Positions 62,638 through 64,000 of a DNA stretch of 64,000 nt are shown piece by piece (position 1 is the stretch's first letter; every line of letters begins with the position of its first letter). The DNA lies in contig JBCCHB010000057.1 of assembly GCA_039028975.1 (NCBI GenBank), positions 1-64,000 on the forward strand. Direction: 5' to 3'. Position numbers and translations under genes: made by a program. The notes below the pieces were generated by a model that made no database searches, was not told the DNA's origin, and worked only from the letters and a program-made list of their open reading frames with translations. The stretch is from JAHBNG01 sp039028975. GTDB lineage: Bacteria > Chloroflexota > Anaerolineae > Caldilineales > Caldilineaceae.

Positions 62638-63020
62638 ATGATGATTCCTATGCTACAGTTGTTGAAACAACCGAAGTGTTTAGCGATATTCAGTAGAGCG
62701 CAGTAGAGTGTTCAATCTACATGCCGCACGAGAGCATACTCATTGTGAGGCGATAATCTACTGATACCGTCAAATTTAGGCGTAAGCTATAAGAATCACT
62801 ATTATACACAACTCTAGTACAATCGAAATTTTGCGAGTACATGGGGAGGTAAGTAACTTTACACAACATAGGCCATTCCAATAACAGCTATACCAAGATC
62901 TGTGGAGTTAGCATTTTCTAACGCGGTATTTATGAGTCTATCCTGGTATAAGAGAACGCATTCCCCACAGTTTATTTTTTCGGAACGACCTAAAGTTAAT
63001 TCCTCTTGCTGAAATGCAGC
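62638..63020. other. 383-base gap with a family E palindrome
   Basis: Upstream of the sigma gene and downstream of the TlpA-like gene. ATTCAGTAGAGCGCAGTAGA (from 62688) and GATAATCTACTGATA (to 62766) form an imperfect palindrome related to the ends of 30797-30924. No gene or RNA recognised. Confidence 0.5.
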
Positions 63021-63641
63021 TTAAGAACTCAGGAGCTCGGCAATACGCTCTTCAATAAAGGTCTTTGTTACTGGGCCGTTAAATACACTGTTGACTACCC
63101 CATCGCGATTGATAAATACAGAAGCAGGCTGACCTCGAATCTCATAGAGCTTTGCAACATCGCCCTCTTCGTCCAGTACGATGGGGAACGTTAAGGCAAA
63201 TTCATCCACGAAGATTGGAATGTCTTCTGAGTTGTTCTCACGTTGGGTTAAGTTAACGCCTAGAATTACCACATTATCATCTAAATTTTCCTGATACGCT
63301 TGCTCCAAGTGGGGCATCTCCAGACGGCACGGACCGCACCAAGTTGCCCAGAAGTTTAGGATAACCGGTTTACCTTGTAACTCGGCTAACGAAAGTGATT
63401 CGCCATCCAAGGTGACTAGAGTAAAATTCGGTGCCGGATGCCCAGCTTTCGGTGCTGGAGGTAGTCCGGGTTCAGATTCTACATTGGCTGCTGATTGAGA
63501 CTCCCCTGTAGTGGCTCCGTTTGGTTGACTTACACAAGCAGCAACAAACAAAAGCATAATGGCAAAAACTGCGAGTGGTAGCCATATTCTGCTGCGGGGT
63601 GACTTTGGTTGTACGAATTCTCTGGTTGTCAATGGGCTCAT
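63021..63641 (-). CDS. TlpA/ResA-like thioredoxin lipoprotein
   Basis: About 206 residues from the ATG at 63641, chosen for the GGAGG 8 bases before it; the frame extends to 63689. An N-terminal hydrophobic segment (19-35) ends in VAAC (Cys 36), a lipobox-like site. The thioredoxin fold has WATWCGPC (C102, C105) and the AhpC/TSA-like FTLVTLDGESLSLAELQGK lead. It would reduce disulfides of secreted proteins or cytochrome c outside the membrane. A Fur-family gene lies upstream. Confidence 0.9.
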   Translation of the reverse strand: MSPLTTREFVQPKSPRSRIWLPLAVFAIMLLFVAACVSQPNGATTGESQSAANVESEPGLPPAPKAGHPAPNFTLVTLDGESLSLAELQGKPVILNFWATWCGPCRLEMPHLEQAYQENLDDNVVILGVNLTQRENNSEDIPIFVDEFALTFPIVLDEEGDVAKLYEIRGQPASVFINRDGVVNSVFNGPVTKTFIEERIAELLSS

Positions 63642-63754
63642 TTTGATTGCCTCCAAATATTCAGATTCATTCAATTCCAGGTAGATCATTTATGCTGAAA
63701 TCTCGCTATACTTCTTCTAGACGAGCCAACATACAAAATACTTACCCTTGTTCA

Positions 63755-64000
63755 TTAATCCTGTTCCTGGCAGCCATAACAAAGACCATAGAATTCTAGG
63801 AGATGACTATGGATTTGATATCCATACTGATCTTCCAAGCGGTTCATTAGTTCACCAACCACACACTCTTCAAATTCCAGAATATCCCCGCAGCTTGAAC
63901 AGACCACGTGGTGATGTCCCCCCTCCGCCCATATGTAGCTTAACGAACCTGGCCCAGTATAGATAGGGCGTAGAATCCCTAATTGGGTCAAAAGCTCTAA
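63755..64000 (-). CDS. Fur-family metalloregulator (C-terminal part; gene runs past the window end)
   Basis: The open frame reaches the last base, so the start and the helix-turn-helix domain lie outside. What is visible is the dimerisation and metal domain: GHHHVVCSSCGDILEFE, with the His-rich regulatory site and CxxC, and the second CxxC in YGLCYGCQEQ that holds structural zinc. It could be a Fur, Zur or PerR type; the visible part does not decide. Confidence 0.85.
   Translation of the reverse strand, partial: LELLTQLGILRPIYTGPGSLSYIWAEGGHHHVVCSSCGDILEFEECVVGELMNRLEDQYGYQIHSHLLEFYGLCYGCQEQD

Noticed and set aside
1..64000. tRNA, rRNA, CRISPR or complete insertion sequence
   Set aside because: Read for TΨC-like GGTTCGAATCC segments, regularly spaced direct repeats and transposase frames; none was convincing. 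A tRNAscan and IS search would settle it.

Overview
The window looks like a chromosomal segment of a free-living bacterium of the phylum Chloroflexota, of the Anaerolineae/Caldilineae type. This is an inference from several traits seen together: secreted giants with Pro/Thr linkers (PTATPTAT, TATTEP), a recurring C-terminal tail of the form FLP-hydrophobic-V, several ECF sigma/anti-sigma pairs, a TPR-CHAT protein, and a corrinoid methyl-transfer cluster beside glycolate oxidase. No rRNA, tRNA, CRISPR array or complete insertion sequence was recognised. Composition looks fairly even.

Layout. 0.3-3.0 kb: a secreted CLCA-like zinc metalloprotease. 3.3-13.4 kb: an accessory island. It holds a TPR-CHAT protein converging on a zinc-finger protein and an ECF sigma factor, then a four-component operon: EAD1-iSTAND protein, MoxR AAA+ ATPase, and a vWA-like membrane protein that runs into a class 3 lipase. 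The operon resembles the NTP-dependent biological conflict systems built from EAD, MoxR and vWA modules, with a lipase in the effector position. Two of its proteins are split by apparent frameshifts. 13.6-16.1 kb: two PLP aminotransferases. 16.2-21.7 kb: an 1843-residue secreted protein with near-identical tandem repeats. 22.0-29.1 kb: RraA-like / gamma-carbonic anhydrase / Ogt on the minus strand, then sulfatase, aldo-keto reductase, lactonase, ATC hydrolase and a methyltransferase on the plus strand. 29.4-33.0 kb: housekeeping genes (bifunctional nuclease, upp, DksA-type zinc finger, ruvB).

33.2-39.1 kb: glycolate oxidase glcDEF followed by a DUF1257/DUF2997 cluster. 39.7-45.5 kb: a matrixin-like protease and a three-gene corrinoid methyl-transfer operon. 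46.0-51.3 kb: hydroxyacid dehydrogenase, VOC protein, ECF sigma plus RskA-like anti-sigma, MaoC hydratase and an SDR. 51.9-57.7 kb: a Tat/lipoprotein GH3 enzyme, a hybrid histidine kinase and an MmgE/PrpD protein. 58.4-64.0 kb: an SdrD-B-type repeat protein, an SDR, a zinc-finger/ECF sigma pair, a TlpA-like lipoprotein thioredoxin and the end of a Fur-family gene.

Intergenic space is rich in dispersed repeats. Family A (about 85-90 bp, terminal inverted repeats, MITE-like) has four copies. Family B (about 75 bp) starts at or just after the stop codons of four unrelated genes, and one of its copies is interrupted by a family A element. Family C (about 90-115 bp palindrome) has four copies, one of them in frame inside the CHAT gene. 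Family D/E palindromes carry AGTAGATCGCA-like ends. All coordinates and family assignments come from reading the sequence; no database search was run.
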